Assembly (NCBI GenBank): GCA_947650285.1
Contig: CANTFL010000332.1
Coordinates: 310,001-374,000, forward strand
From: Hyaloperonospora brassicae
Lineage: Eukaryota; Oomycota; Peronosporomycetes; Peronosporales; Peronosporaceae
Direction: 5' to 3'
Length of the DNA: 64,000 bases
Part shown: positions 11,241 through 21,065 of the stretch, in pieces
Layout: each line of letters begins with the position of its first letter
How positions within the stretch are numbered: the first letter of the stretch is position 1
Made by a program: the position numbers and the translations under genes
The notes under the pieces: generated by a model
Told to the model about the DNA's origin: nothing
The model's database searches: none
Seen by the model: the letters and a program-made list of their open reading frames with translations, nothing else

Positions 11241-13700
11241 TCGTTATGTTGGCGGGTCAACATCAGCCTTCAGCTAGGATCGAGGCTCTCAGCGGCCATA
11301 TGATGGTAGATACCCACGCCAGCGGACAAGGTAAATTGTACGCTTCCCGTATTCACGCGGTAGCTCAAGATACGCCCACGTGAAAGCGTCGATTACCGTG
11401 AGAATCCTCCAGCGGCTCCGGTGGTGGTGGAAAGACAAGGCAAGGTTGAGCTGCCGGGCCTGCATGAGACTTTGTGTAACTATGAACGCTACCTGATCTA
11501 GTTGAGGGAGCGCGTGGTAAACGAGTACAATCGTCGGCACGTACTGATGACGCCCGTACGAAGGCTCCGTTCCGATCGGGAGAAGGACCGATCGGAGTTC
11601 GCGTTCGCTCAGCTTGAGAACGAAGGCGCGAGTTTTCGCGAGAGGTTATTACTAAAGAACTACCATGAAAGTATGGTCCGTGATAACAAGAATCTGTTGG
11701 GGATTCTGTAGCGTGCCGGCTGTATCCGTTTTCGTAAAGGACTCTTGCAGATAGTTCGTGAGGAGACGACCAACATAAAACGTAGGATGCTTGCGCATCC
11801 TGAGAGGCAACTTAATCGTGTATGCATTGTAATTGCAATTTAATCCACGAAAGGAACCGATGTATCTCGGTAGTTTTTCACGACTGCCGACATTAGTGAC
11901 GACATGTCCAGGTAGCTTTACCGTCGACAGTAGCGCTATGTAGTTAACACTAAATGAAATAACATTTGCTATTCCATTCTTGTTTGGGCTACGTTTCCGG
12001 AGGGTTACCGCATTGACGATGGAGTTCTGAACGAAACGGACTACTGCCTCTCGAGTCAGCAGGAAATTTTATACGGACTCGTTGTTGTGTGTTTCAGTGC
12101 GCTTCAAGCGCACTGATAAGCGCTCATTTTCTTCTTCAGTGATGTTGTCCTCTTCTCCGCTAGCATAATTGTTGACGATGTTGAATATCCCATAATCGTC
12201 GTCATTGTCTGATGTAGCAGCAGCGTCATCGCTACTGCTAAGCTCGATTTCCTCGATGTCAACGTTGTCGACATCTGCATCAAACGTATCGGCGTGAGCA
12301 GTGATACGTGATGAGAAAGAGTCTTACTAGGTTTTGCTCGAGCTAGCCCCCCCCCCCTCAACCCAGGTCATCGCTGTATAAGTGCGCAAATACGTAGGTG
12401 GCTTAAGCCATTCACGTAGAACGGTATATGCGTCGTGGACGCATTCACGGAGTTGTTACTAGCGAATTCGACCATCGGCAAAAACTCACTCCAACTCGAG
12501 AACGAGTGGACATATCCTCGATTGTTCTCTTCAACGACAAGGTTCGCACGTTCTGTCTGACCATCTGTTTCAGTATGGTCAGAGGTTGACATCTTTAAAT
12601 GTGTTCCCAAAGTAGGGAACACGGATTTCCAAGAATCCGTCGTGAACCGAGTATCACGGTCAGATACGAGTTCACGGGGTAATCCGTGTAGTCGAAATAT
12701 CGTGCCAATAACGACACGCGCACAGCGTTGAGCCGTAGTCGACTCGGGGACCGCAGTAAGACGCATAATCGAGCTGAAAGATCGACAAACACAAGAACAC
12801 CATTCTTCTTGTGAGTGTATTTGTAACGGGGTAGCCCGTTACATAAAATTGTCATTTAAACAATCTGACAATAAAAAATATTACGTTGAATATTCGTTCT
12901 ACAATAATACAAAGCATGGTGATATTATTGGGATGACCGAAAAGTTTACTCATTGTTCGATATCGTGATGATATCAACCCACCAATCGCTGCTAGACGCG
13001 CGAAATGGGTGGTGAGTAGCATTATCATACATTCAGTTATATTAGTATAATTAAATCAGGACAACAGATATTCAAGAAGGTATAGGAGTCAATTATATTG
13101 ATAACAGTTTTACTTTTACCAGAGACTAGTCTGAATACTTAGTCTCCTTTTTTTCCTCTGTGTTTCATCTAACACCTAGCAGGGCACTTTCGACCACTGT
13201 AGTCAGTGGGAGTATACTCCGTACTGGTCAACCAGTACGTAGTCAACAGTGCCCCGTTACAGTATTCGGGAAGACCGATAACAGCTAAATGGTATGGAAT
13301 CCCGGCATTCTGCCGGGACCGGCAGAGGTTACAACAGTGCGCAGGATAAAGGACCAGTATTTATTCGCTGACATACTTCACACGAACAAATCTACTTGCG
13401 GACAAACTGATACAGGAGGGGCCAGTAAAAGTCACGACTTGCTGAAAATTGATGTTTATGTCTACCACGATGCCCGCCTGATGGTGCATCGAGACATTTG
13501 AGGATGATGTGCAAACGCAACACATCGTGATCGGAAACGACGACACGAGGTGTGTCGTCGGCAACTGCTGTGTAGTTCAGCAGACCGTTTCGAGTCGTAT
13601 ATCGATCCAAAATGGAACTTTATGGAGCCGGCAAATTCGACAAGAATTTTCGGGATTCGTTCGCAAGGTGTCCCATCAAACGGAGGAGATTCGTATCTCC
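11235..13700 (-). pseudogene. E1 pol: integrase and chromodomain, interrupted
   Basis: Integrase inserts the cDNA into the host genome. In minus-strand order there is an HHCC zinc-finger region (about 13500-13270), then the catalytic core, with SMDFVIGLP-like and VFVD motifs spanning the solo LTR, LVSDRDTRFT at about 12660 and a DGQTERANLVVEE segment at about 12530. An acidic linker and a C-terminal segment ending HPTFYVGRL follow. A chromodomain (YLVRWRGYLPS at about 11310) comes last. Chromodomains in this group are thought to steer insertion to chromatin. The solo LTR at 12822-13261 splits the core just before VFVD. Removing it and one GTATT restores a continuous frame there. Other frameshifts (near 12770, and in the chromodomain) are independent damage. 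Confidence 0.85.
12822..13261 (+). repeat. solo LTR (E1 family) inside E1 integrase
   Basis: A 440-bp LTR running from TGTAACGGGGTAGCCC to GTGCCCCGTTACA, in the opposite orientation to the E1 LTRs. The 5-bp duplication GTATT flanks it exactly (12817-12821 and 13262-13266). It is the product of an insertion followed by LTR-LTR recombination that removed the interior. It is younger than E1 itself. Confidence 0.93.
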
Positions 13701-13739
13701 TTCGTATGCCTTCCGCACTTCGTCGAGTGAGGCGAGTAA

Positions 13740-15330
13740 GGCATACTAACTCACACCGTCGCAACAGTGAGCTAAGCCCAACTGTTGACGCATGTAGTCG
13801 GCTCGAAATTAGGCCGACGTGATAGCGCATCAGCGACGACATTAAGTCGTCCTGGTTTGTACTCCACGGAGAAGTTATACTCCGCGAAGAAGGACAGCCA
13901 CCTCGCCGTTTTTTGTGAACGGTGAGGACTGTTTTCGGCTGTGCGTAGTGACGCATGGTCGGTCCGTATAGACAATTAACGATCTATCTCCTGAGAGATA
14001 GACGTAAAACTTAGCCAGTGCGTACTTCATTGCAAGTAGTTCCTAGTCACGCACTAGGTATATACGCTCAGCTGCTTACAGCTGACGCGATTGATAGCAG
14101 ATGATGCGTTCTGTGCCATCTGTGTCATATTGCATCAACCTACAGCCGATTGCAAAATCGCTGGCGTCGCAGACAACATGAAATGGTCTGTCCTGATCTG
14201 CAATCGCTATTATCGGCGTTTGTATCAAGCTTTGCTTCATACCTTCAAAGGAACGCTGGCACTCAGCGTTCCATGACCACTTGACATTTTTCTTGAGTAA
14301 CCAAGAAAGATGCGCAGTCATTTCGGCATAGTTGCGCGAGTAATCGTGCAAGTACGTCGCTAATTCAAGAAACATCTGCAGTTCCTTGACATTAACTAGC
14401 ACAGACCGGTCAATGATCGCCTCGATCTCTTCGGGATCGGTGTGCACTCCGTGCTTACTCACGATGCACCCAAGAAGTGGTATTTCGCCAGACGCAAATA
14501 TACACTTCTTGAGGTTGGCATATAACTTATGCTTGCGCATAAGTTAAAGCACCTGACGAACTTGAGTTCAGTGAACATCAACATCCGTATTTCTGTTCAT
14601 CGCCCGGCCATGGACGAACACATTGTCCAAGTAACTCGTTGCGAAGTGTCGCACCGGTCTCAACCGATTTGTTACACACCTGTCGAATGTTGCAGGGGCG
14701 TTACTCAGCCCCTGTAGCATCACTAGTCCCTCAACAGCATGCCGCTTGGGGTGCTCAATGCCGTGTACGGAACATCCCGTTCATGCATGAGGATCTGGTA
14801 GAATCCACCCAACAGATCCAAGGACGAGGAGATGGTACATATAGACATACCATCTATGATTACGTTCTTTTTTGGTATCGGCGTCTACGCCGGTATCGTA
14901 GCAGAATTCAACTCGTTAAATGCGTGCACTGTCCTCCATCCTCCTGTTGTCTTTCGCACATTGAAGGTCGGAGAGATGTGAGGAGAGGTTATTTCCCTCA
15001 CATGGTACGTAGACAAGCGATCGGTAAGGAACTTATGGATCGCTTGAACGTAGTCATGAGGCAGTGGCCACTGCTTCATGACACAACATTTCGAGCCCGG
15101 ATTGAGCATAGTCTTGTATCGAGTTCCTTTATCCTTAGGCAACTCGCAAGGCATGGGTTCAGGGAACACATCCTTGAATTCGATCAAATCCTTATACAAA
15201 GGATTTGCCTGAAGCGACTTCCAGGATTGAGATTCATATCTCTCAATCCAAGTCTTCTCATCGATGACACTTTCGTCCATCGATGAACTGCTGAGAACCC
15301 TCTCGGTCTCAGTAAACACCGTTGCCGATC
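13740..15330 (-). pseudogene. E1 pol: reverse transcriptase and RNase H
   Basis: In minus-strand order there are RT fingers (EFKDVFPEPMPCELP near 15170; SPTFNVRKTTGGWRTVHAFN near 14940), palm and thumb, and then RNase H (VCDASDFAIGC near 14180; TDHASLRTAENSPH near 13950; ADALSRRP near 13810). The palm motif normally reading Tyr-x-Asp-Asp is Tyr-Leu-Asp-Asn at 14622-14633, so a catalytic Asp is lost. Several frameshifts break the frame. It converts element RNA to DNA in intact relatives, but this copy cannot. Confidence 0.88.
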
Positions 15331-15551
15331 GAATATCGGTAACGTACTTGTCCTCCGAGACGAGTTAACAGGTCTGCTTGACTTAGCCACTACGTAGATC
15401 ACGCAAGAACCGTTTCAGTTCTAGCGTTGGCAACTGGGTTAAATCCAAAGTTAACTTCGGAGGCACAACAAGATCGAGCGTGTAAGCGCCTACGCCTGAT
15501 ACTTTATCAAAAAGACATGCAATTTCTCGATTACTTCCTGGGACGTAACAT

Positions 15552-16070
15552 TCACAGGATCTTAAGAGCTTTCTCTACAATGTAGTGATCATCTACATTG
15601 TGTTCTTGTACAGTCGTGCTAACGACCTTACCACGAGTAAGGCCATCGCACTCAATTGCAGTACACCCACATGAATGTGGGCATTCCAAGACATTCTTCA
15701 GATGATCATCTGATGAACAAGTGGCAGTCATTATTACTGGTCTATAATACCAGCTCACCCTTGGATCGTATGTCTTGAGCCAAGGTATTACTAGGATGAC
15801 GTCGAACATGTCATCCAGATCCAGTACGATAAAATCATCATCGTATTGTTCGCCTTTTAACGTGTAGTGGATTCCGACTACACGTTTCTTCACAGTCATC
15901 GACGCGCCTGTCGCTAGGCGCACCGTCATCTTCGTTGGAGGGATCCCCCGCTCCACGATGTTAATACTTCCTGCCTCTAGCGACTGGCGACAAACAAAGT
16001 TGTTCACCGCCCCACAGTCAACAAGGTCGCGATGTGACAAGTCTTTTGTAACTTCCAATGTCAAGGTCAT
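15552..16070 (-). pseudogene. E1 pol: aspartic protease
   Basis: A 172-codon frame with the retropepsin layout: an active-site-like loop VDCGAVNNF, then TVRLATGAS, then VLDLDDMFDVILVIPWL. The usual Asp-Ser/Thr-Gly triad reads Asp-Cys-Gly here. In intact relatives it cuts Gag-Pol. It lies between gag and RT as expected. Confidence 0.8.
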
Positions 16071-16072
16071 GA

Positions 16073-17130
16073 GGAAAACTTCATCACCAGGTGCAGAGAC
16101 ACAAAGAGAATGTGTGTCGGGAGCAACCTATTCAGAAATTTTTCAAAATATCTTGATGTTGCCGGATCAGTAGGACCTTCCGCCCCTACTGACCCCGACC
16201 TTTTTTGATGGTCTGCTTCGCTGTTGCGGCTTTGCAACATCATCAGAACATCGTCCTCCAGTTCTTTAAACTGGTAGTAGGTTACTGCACTCAGCAATAC
16301 GGGGTTCTAAGTGGGGGATACTGCATTCGTATTCATAGTTTCCCAGCCTGCGACAGCGATGGCATCTCAACATTCGCTTGTCGCTCAGAAGGCGAGGTTT
16401 CTAGCCCTCGACATGACAGAGGTCCATTGGTTCTGAACCTCCGGCCGCCGGTCGTCTATGTGGACGATGGGGGGTCAGCGTAGTGTGAGTCTGTCTCATA
16501 CTAACGTCTTCCTGATCCGCAGCGTAGATTGCTTCGGAGGTCGTCTTTAGCTCTCCGCAAAACAGGTGGTCCCGGACGGGACCATCTAGAAGACCCCGAA
16601 TGAATATTGTGATCTTCACAAATTCACTTACAGGGTTCACTACCATACAACTTGCAAGTTATAGTACATGCTGAGCGTAAGCCTGGGTGGCTTAAATGTC
16701 TCATTGAGCAGGGTCATGAAGATGTCTAACGACCTAAACACGTTCGGGATGTGTAATTTAAGATTTAGGGCCCAATTTCTCACGACCTCGGCCAAGTAAG
16801 ACTGAAAAATTGCGACTTGCATTCGCTCATCGTCGATGCGACTGCCTCGATGGCACCGTCGACTTCGACGAACCATCTTAACAGTAAGTCGTTCTCGACT
16901 CCGTAATACTTCAATGTCTCTAGATTAAGTAACTTTTATCGACGCTCACGCGTCGACTGTGCGGACTGAGACTGATGCTGTCTCAGTGCTTCATTCCGCA
17001 TGTGGTCTTGTTGTTGCAACAAGGTCACCTGCACTCGCGACTCATCAAGTTCTCGTTGCAAGAACTTGCTGACTACGGAATGCTGCTGGTTTCTACCCCT
17101 TGTGGATAGCACGGCCTAGATAACATCTTC
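16073..17130 (-). pseudogene. E1 gag, degraded
   Basis: Minus-strand pieces in order are a Gln-rich coiled-coil-like segment (about 17070-16930), a capsid-like segment with RMQVAIFQSYLAEVVRNWAL (about 16820) and FVKITIFIRGL (about 16610), and a C-terminal basic segment with PMDLCHVEG (about 16420). A zinc-knuckle region would follow but is frameshifted. Gag forms the virus-like particle of these elements. Multiple stops make it non-functional. Confidence 0.7.
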
Positions 17131-17273
17131 TCTAATGATCGAACTCATTCTTTCGACCGCACTACATTCTATACCTCTCAAATGGGAGTTGCTTTCACGG
17201 GATCCGTGAAATTCGTTGCCGTCAACTTCGTCCAACATGTTCATGTTGGGCGGTGCGAGTATGATCCTTGGAC

Positions 17274-17292
17274 GGACTACAAAGTGCTACCA
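17274..17292 (-). other. E1 primer-binding site
   Basis: Two bases inside the 5' LTR the minus strand reads TGGTAGCACTTTGTAGTCC. It starts with TGG as needed to pair with a tRNA CCA end. E2 has nearly the same site (58121-58137), differing by one base in length. The TGGTAGCA start fits a tRNA ending TGCTACCA, as many initiator-Met tRNAs do. The tRNA identity is inference. Confidence 0.7.
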
Positions 17293-17294
17293 GG

Positions 17295-18031
17295 TGTTAC
17301 GGGGCACTGACGACTACGTACTGGTCAACCAGTACGAAGTGAAATATCACTGACTGGAGGGATAGTCAGTGCCCAGCTAGGTGTTGAACTACACAGGGGA
17401 AGTATAGAACGACTAGGGTTGAGGACCATAGTCGTGGTATAGTAAAACTGTTATTAATATAATCAAGTCCTACCACTCTTGTGTCTCTGTTTATCCTGAC
17501 TTGATTATATGAATATAACTAAACGTATGATGACGTCTACTCACCACCCATTGCGCACGTCTAGCAGCAATTGGTGGGTTAATATCATTACGATATCAAC
17601 CAATGAGTAGACTCTTCGGTCATCCCAATAATATCACCATGCTTTCTAATATTGTAGAAAGGTTATTCAACGTAATATTCTTTATTGTCAAATTGTTTAT
17701 ATGACAATCTCATGTAACGGGCTACCCCGTTACAATCACGATATCAAACGATGAGTAAACTCTTCGGTCATCCCAATAATATCACCATGCTTTGTGATAT
17801 TATTAAAAGAATATTCAACGTAATATTCTTTATTGTCAGATTGTTTAAATGACAATCTCATGTAACGGGCTACCCCGTTACAATCATGATATCAAACGAT
17901 GAGTAGACCCTTCGGTCATCCCAATAATATCACCATGCTTTGTGATATTATTAAAAGAATATTCAACGTAATATTCTTTTTTGTTAATTTCATCTAAATG
18001 ACAACTCCAAGTAAAGGGCTACCCTGTTAAA
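17295..18031 (-). repeat. E1 5' LTR with triplicated U3 end
   Basis: 17295-17734 matches the 440-bp 3' LTR. Its outer unit 17587-17734 is then repeated in tandem at 17735-17882 and 17883-18031 (148-149 bp each). Each copy ends with the TGTAACGG...CCGTTACA palindrome, decayed in the last copy. The AATAT duplication lies outside the third unit, so the extra units belong to E1. In element orientation the repeats are at the U3 start, where promoter and enhancer sequences sit. Confidence 0.9.
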
Positions 18032-18036
18032 AATAT
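18032..18036. repeat. E1 target-site duplication, right copy
   Basis: AATAT, identical to 9661-9665. See the left copy. Confidence 0.85.
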
Positions 18037-19100
18037 AGCACACCATGGCTCCGAGATGTGATTGCACATGTGTTGATCAAGAGAAGGAGGCTCTCAAGTC
18101 CGCCCGCCTCTGCGCTTGCTGCTACCTCATCTACTGTGATGTGGTCCCCGCAATTCACGTCGTCAAACGTTACCCTTCTACGGAGTTTTTCTAATTGTGG
18201 TATTGCGCTGCGGTCCACGCATTGCCGCCTCGTCAAATCAACGAAATTCTTTGAGGCTATCGTACGAGGACCGTCTCGCATGTAGCGAAAGACAGATCTA
18301 GTGTTGCCTAGTTTGCAACTTGCTGCGTGACTAATGTCGCTAAGCAGATATCGACTTTCTGATCAGCAGTGCAAGTGCTGGGTCTAGCCACTGTCCGCGC
18401 GCTATTTTTATATTTTAGAGCCTGTCGACTCAATCGGCCCGAACAGACTTTTGGACACTTCAGCCGATGTATCACGCCAATGTGGTCGGCAGGTCTGCTA
18501 CCAACACGCTTGAAACCGCAAATTCTGTCGCTTCATGCTGTCCAAAAACAGAAGGTCTCGATGAACGCTATCGTATCGTTGTGATGTCTCGATCGGTGCT
18601 GCTGAAATTACTCGCGATGTCTCGACGGATGATAGTGGACCGTTGCATACCGAATAAGACCGACCGTTGGTCTCAAACGGTGTGCTGGAAGAGGCATAAT
18701 AATACGTACCTAACAGCTGCATTCCATCGCTTTCACTCTTATCTGCCGCCCTTTCGCAATTGTTCAGTTGTACCGTATGTGTGTACTCTAGTTTGTTCAC
18801 GTTCGTCTACCATCACGGGATATACCACGCAACAGGCAGCTTGTACCAGCTTACCATCAGTGCTGTTGTTTGTCAACGCTTCAGCCTGGACCAAATCCCC
18901 TTGCTCATTGAGCCTGTGAGATAATCTTGTATCAGCGGCTTGACTACCTTGGCATCATATGGTATACACGCGGGACAGTCTGTGCAGAAAGAGGATACAT
19001 ACGACCACATGTGCAACTCGCGGGAGAGGCTGTCCTAAATCGAGCTTCGATGCGCAAGCGGTTTCCATCTGTGATGTGCTGCTCGCTCTGAGCAGCGCAT
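18037..19100 (-). pseudogene. 5' part of a gene split by E1 insertion
   Basis: Minus-strand coding-like segments run from about 19050 (HMWSYVSSFCTDCPACIPYD) through 18800-18500 (TYYYASSSTPFETNGRSYSV; GPLSSVETSRVISAAPIETS) to 18281-18037 (VTFDDVNCGDHITVDEVAAS). The last frame continues without a break into 9665 once E1 and one AATAT are ignored. Frameshifts and stops between segments show decay, or introns that I cannot place. I do not recognise the family. It lies head-to-head with the NLP gene. Confidence 0.5.
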
Positions 19101-19223
19101 CAACCGTCTGGAGCAAACGGAACATCTAGCTCGGAAGATGTTTATTTGCGCAACGTGGCAAACCGTCGAAGCAGCAGACGTCGACAAGACGGGAACTTGT
19201 TTCCGGTACCATTGTAGCGCTCT

Positions 19224-19237
19224 TCATTTTCCAATTC
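19224..19237 (+). promoter_or_regulatory. oomycete core promoter (Inr plus flanking region)
   Basis: TCATTTTCCAATTC matches the oomycete initiator (YCAYTYY) directly followed by the flanking promoter region core (CAWTT). Transcription would start near 19226, about 40 nt before the ATG at 19267. This supports that ATG over the in-frame upstream ATG at 19138. Confidence 0.75.
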
Positions 19238-19266
19238 CCCCGCTAGAAGACACGACGAAAAACACC

Positions 19267-20064
19267 ATGAAGACCGGCCTCTTCGTGTATGCCGCTCTCT
19301 TCGCCGCAACTGTAGTGCAAGCCCACGATGCGTCTCACGACGTCGTGAAGAACGTTTCCCCTGTTTCGAATCCCGAGTCAACTCCGGATGTGGTGAAGAG
19401 GATGCTGAAGTCGATCAAGCACAACGACGTGAAGCCGTTTCCTCAGCCAGAGCCCACGACATTGTCCGAGAAAGCGGGCGTCAAATTCAAACCTGAGCTC
19501 CACATTACTAACGGATGCGCCTCGTACCCGTTCGTGAACGCAGCTGGTGAGATTGGCGGCGGTCTCGAGAATAGGGGATCTTCGGATGGCCAGTGCAAGG
19601 GATCTGGGCATGGGTCTCAAGTCTACGGACGCTCAGATTGGTACAACAACAAATGGGCCATCATGTACTTTTTCTACTTCCCGAAAGACTCGCCGTCTCA
19701 TCTTATCGGCCGTAGCCACGGCTTCGAGCAGGCCATTGTGTGGCTTGAAAATCCTGCCACGAGCACATCGGTGCTGGCGGTGTCGCTGACGAAAGGCCTT
19801 AAGTACTCGAAGAAGGTTGGACCAGACCTGAAATACCTGAACGGGACGAGTGTCAAACTCAGCTACGAGAGGGCAGGTCCATTGCGCTCTCACGTGCTCA
19901 GACTAACTGAGAAGGCTGGTGATTCCCTGCCTCTGATCATGTGGGAGCAGCTGCCTCAAGTGGCTCGCGATGCGGTCAACGCTTTTAGATCGGAAGGAGA
20001 TAAGGTACCCATCAGTGACAGTGAGTTTGTGGAAGAGTTGGGAAAGGCTTGGCCATTCAAATAG
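19267..20064 (+). CDS. NLP: secreted NLP (NPP1-family) protein
   Basis: A 265-residue member of the necrosis and ethylene-inducing-like family, secreted into the plant apoplast. Residues 1-19 form a signal peptide (MKTGLFVYAALFAATVVQA). The mature part has a variable linker and then the NPP1 domain from about residue 70. Cys84 and Cys110 fit the two-cysteine type 1 pattern. The conserved immunogenic segment AIMYFFYFPKD is at 131-141. The heptapeptide that follows, residues 148-154, reads GRSHGFE: several positions tied to metal binding and cytolysis in active members are changed, as in non-cytolytic NLPs of biotrophic oomycetes. The frame is intact, single-exon and of normal length. The start is set by the signal peptide and the core promoter at 19224; a 43-codon in-frame extension upstream lacks support. 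Function is inferred: probably non-toxic, perhaps still recognised by plants. Confidence 0.93.
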   Translation: MKTGLFVYAALFAATVVQAHDASHDVVKNVSPVSNPESTPDVVKRMLKSIKHNDVKPFPQPEPTTLSEKAGVKFKPELHITNGCASYPFVNAAGEIGGGLENRGSSDGQCKGSGHGSQVYGRSDWYNNKWAIMYFFYFPKDSPSHLIGRSHGFEQAIVWLENPATSTSVLAVSLTKGLKYSKKVGPDLKYLNGTSVKLSYERAGPLRSHVLRLTEKAGDSLPLIMWEQLPQVARDAVNAFRSEGDKVPISDSEFVEELGKAWPFK

Positions 20065-20437
20065 TGATTTGATCTGGTGAATGCGGCTTTCGTTAGAGCG
20101 TGTCTTAACACGTAGCACGCGCGCTCGTGTTACGAGCATTCAGGTACGTTTTCTCCTTGTCATTACACGGTAAAAGGAGCCCTCTCAAGCCCTCTCAGAG
20201 CGGCTCCTGGTAATCAAGTTTGCACTCATTGTTGGTCTTCCTGATACATAACGATTGTTGGACTTTTGTGGTAAATTGATGAGCTGTTTATTTGTAATTT
20301 AAGGCGGCACGTAGCAAAGCAGTACATTTACCTAGTGTAGATTGTTGGTACGAGCGCAATCGTCACGCACGAGGGATGGAATTGCGCAATAGGTTTAGAT
20401 CACACTGACGCTACGATATCGCCCCTTTATTTTTCAG
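20065..20437. other. NLP 3' flank
   Basis: This stretch lies between the NLP stop and the exon-like piece. It contains no convincing frame and no clear AATAAA signal. Confidence 0.4.
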
Positions 20438-20652
20438 GTTTTGAGTCATACACGGTGAACTCAAACAATGTCCGGATAGAAATGAACGATTTATGTACGT
20501 ATGAACTTCGCATCTCGCCGAATTTGTTAGCATGCGTCTCACCGTTCGCCGAGCCTTCGACTTGCATCGTATCTGTCTACAACCTGCATGAGTACCGCCT
20601 CTCTGTACATAGCACCGATGAAGCGGAGGTTATTGATATTTCGTTTGAATGA
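20438..20652 (+). pseudogene. orphan 3' exon-like piece, possible MRH-domain end
   Basis: An open frame follows a good 3' splice-site-like tract (TTTATTTTTCAG, ending 20437) and runs FESYTVNSNNVRIEMNDLC, then YELRISPNLLAC, to a TGA at 20650-20652. The C-x-Y...C spacing resembles the end of mannose-6-phosphate-receptor-homology domains (OS-9 or glucosidase II beta type). No upstream exon is visible: the sequence before it has stops in all frames and then the NLP gene. It may be a fragment left after rearrangement, or chance. Confidence 0.35.
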
Positions 20653-20671
20653 AAATTGCTAACAGGTCCAG

Positions 20672-21060
20672 TGTAGCGGGGCAGCCGTTACATGGAATTG
20701 TCACTTTAAGGAAAGTGACAATAAAGAATATATAGATAAATATTCTTTAAACAATATCACCAAAGTGGCGATATTGAAGGGTCGACCAAAGAGTCTGTTC
20801 ATTGGTTGATATCGTGATGATATCAACCCACCAATCGCCGCAAGACGCGCGCAATGATTGGTGACAAGACGTCACCATACATCCAGTTATATTAGTATAG
20901 TAAAGCTAAGTCAAACAGAGAGACAGTAGTTTAAAGACTTAATTATATTAATATAACAGTTCTGCTTTTACCCTACCTACGCTTCCTCGCTTGCCACGTG
21001 TACGTCTGTCGGGGCACCGATACACTTGCGTTAGGTTACGCAAGGGTGTGCCCCGTTACA
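20672..21060 (+). repeat. solo LTR, E1-related
   Basis: A 389-bp LTR running from TGTAGCGGGGCAGCCG to GTGCCCCGTTACA, similar in layout to the solo LTR at 12822 but clearly diverged. The exact 5-bp duplication TCCAG flanks it (20667-20671 and 21061-21065). There is no interior, so it is a solo LTR. Confidence 0.92.
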
Positions 21061-21065
21061 TCCAG

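Larger units (their letters stand above)
9666..18031 (-). mobile_element. E1: Ty3/gypsy LTR retrotransposon
   Basis: A complete but defective element. In minus-strand order it has 5' LTR (17295-18031), primer site, gag, protease, reverse transcriptase-RNase H, integrase with C-terminal chromodomain, an antisense frame, purine tract and 3' LTR (9666-10105). The integrase-last gene order is that of Ty3/gypsy (Metaviridae-type) elements. The 5-bp duplication AATAT flanks it. Coding regions carry many stops and frameshifts, and a solo LTR of the same family sits in the integrase gene. Confidence 0.93.

Noticed and set aside
11502..11711. Plus-strand coiled-coil-like frame in E1, at first taken as part of the antisense gene
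   Set aside because: The minus strand here is the integrase C-terminal spacer and the approach to the chromodomain, with a better family match, so the plus-strand frame is a shadow.
14639..15286. 215-codon plus-strand frame in E1
   Set aside because: It overlaps the RT fingers on the minus strand, which match the family clearly; Arg- and Cys-rich shadow.
19138..19266. Upstream in-frame ATG extending the NLP by 43 codons
   Set aside because: The core promoter at 19224 lies downstream of it, and the signal peptide starts at the 19267 ATG.
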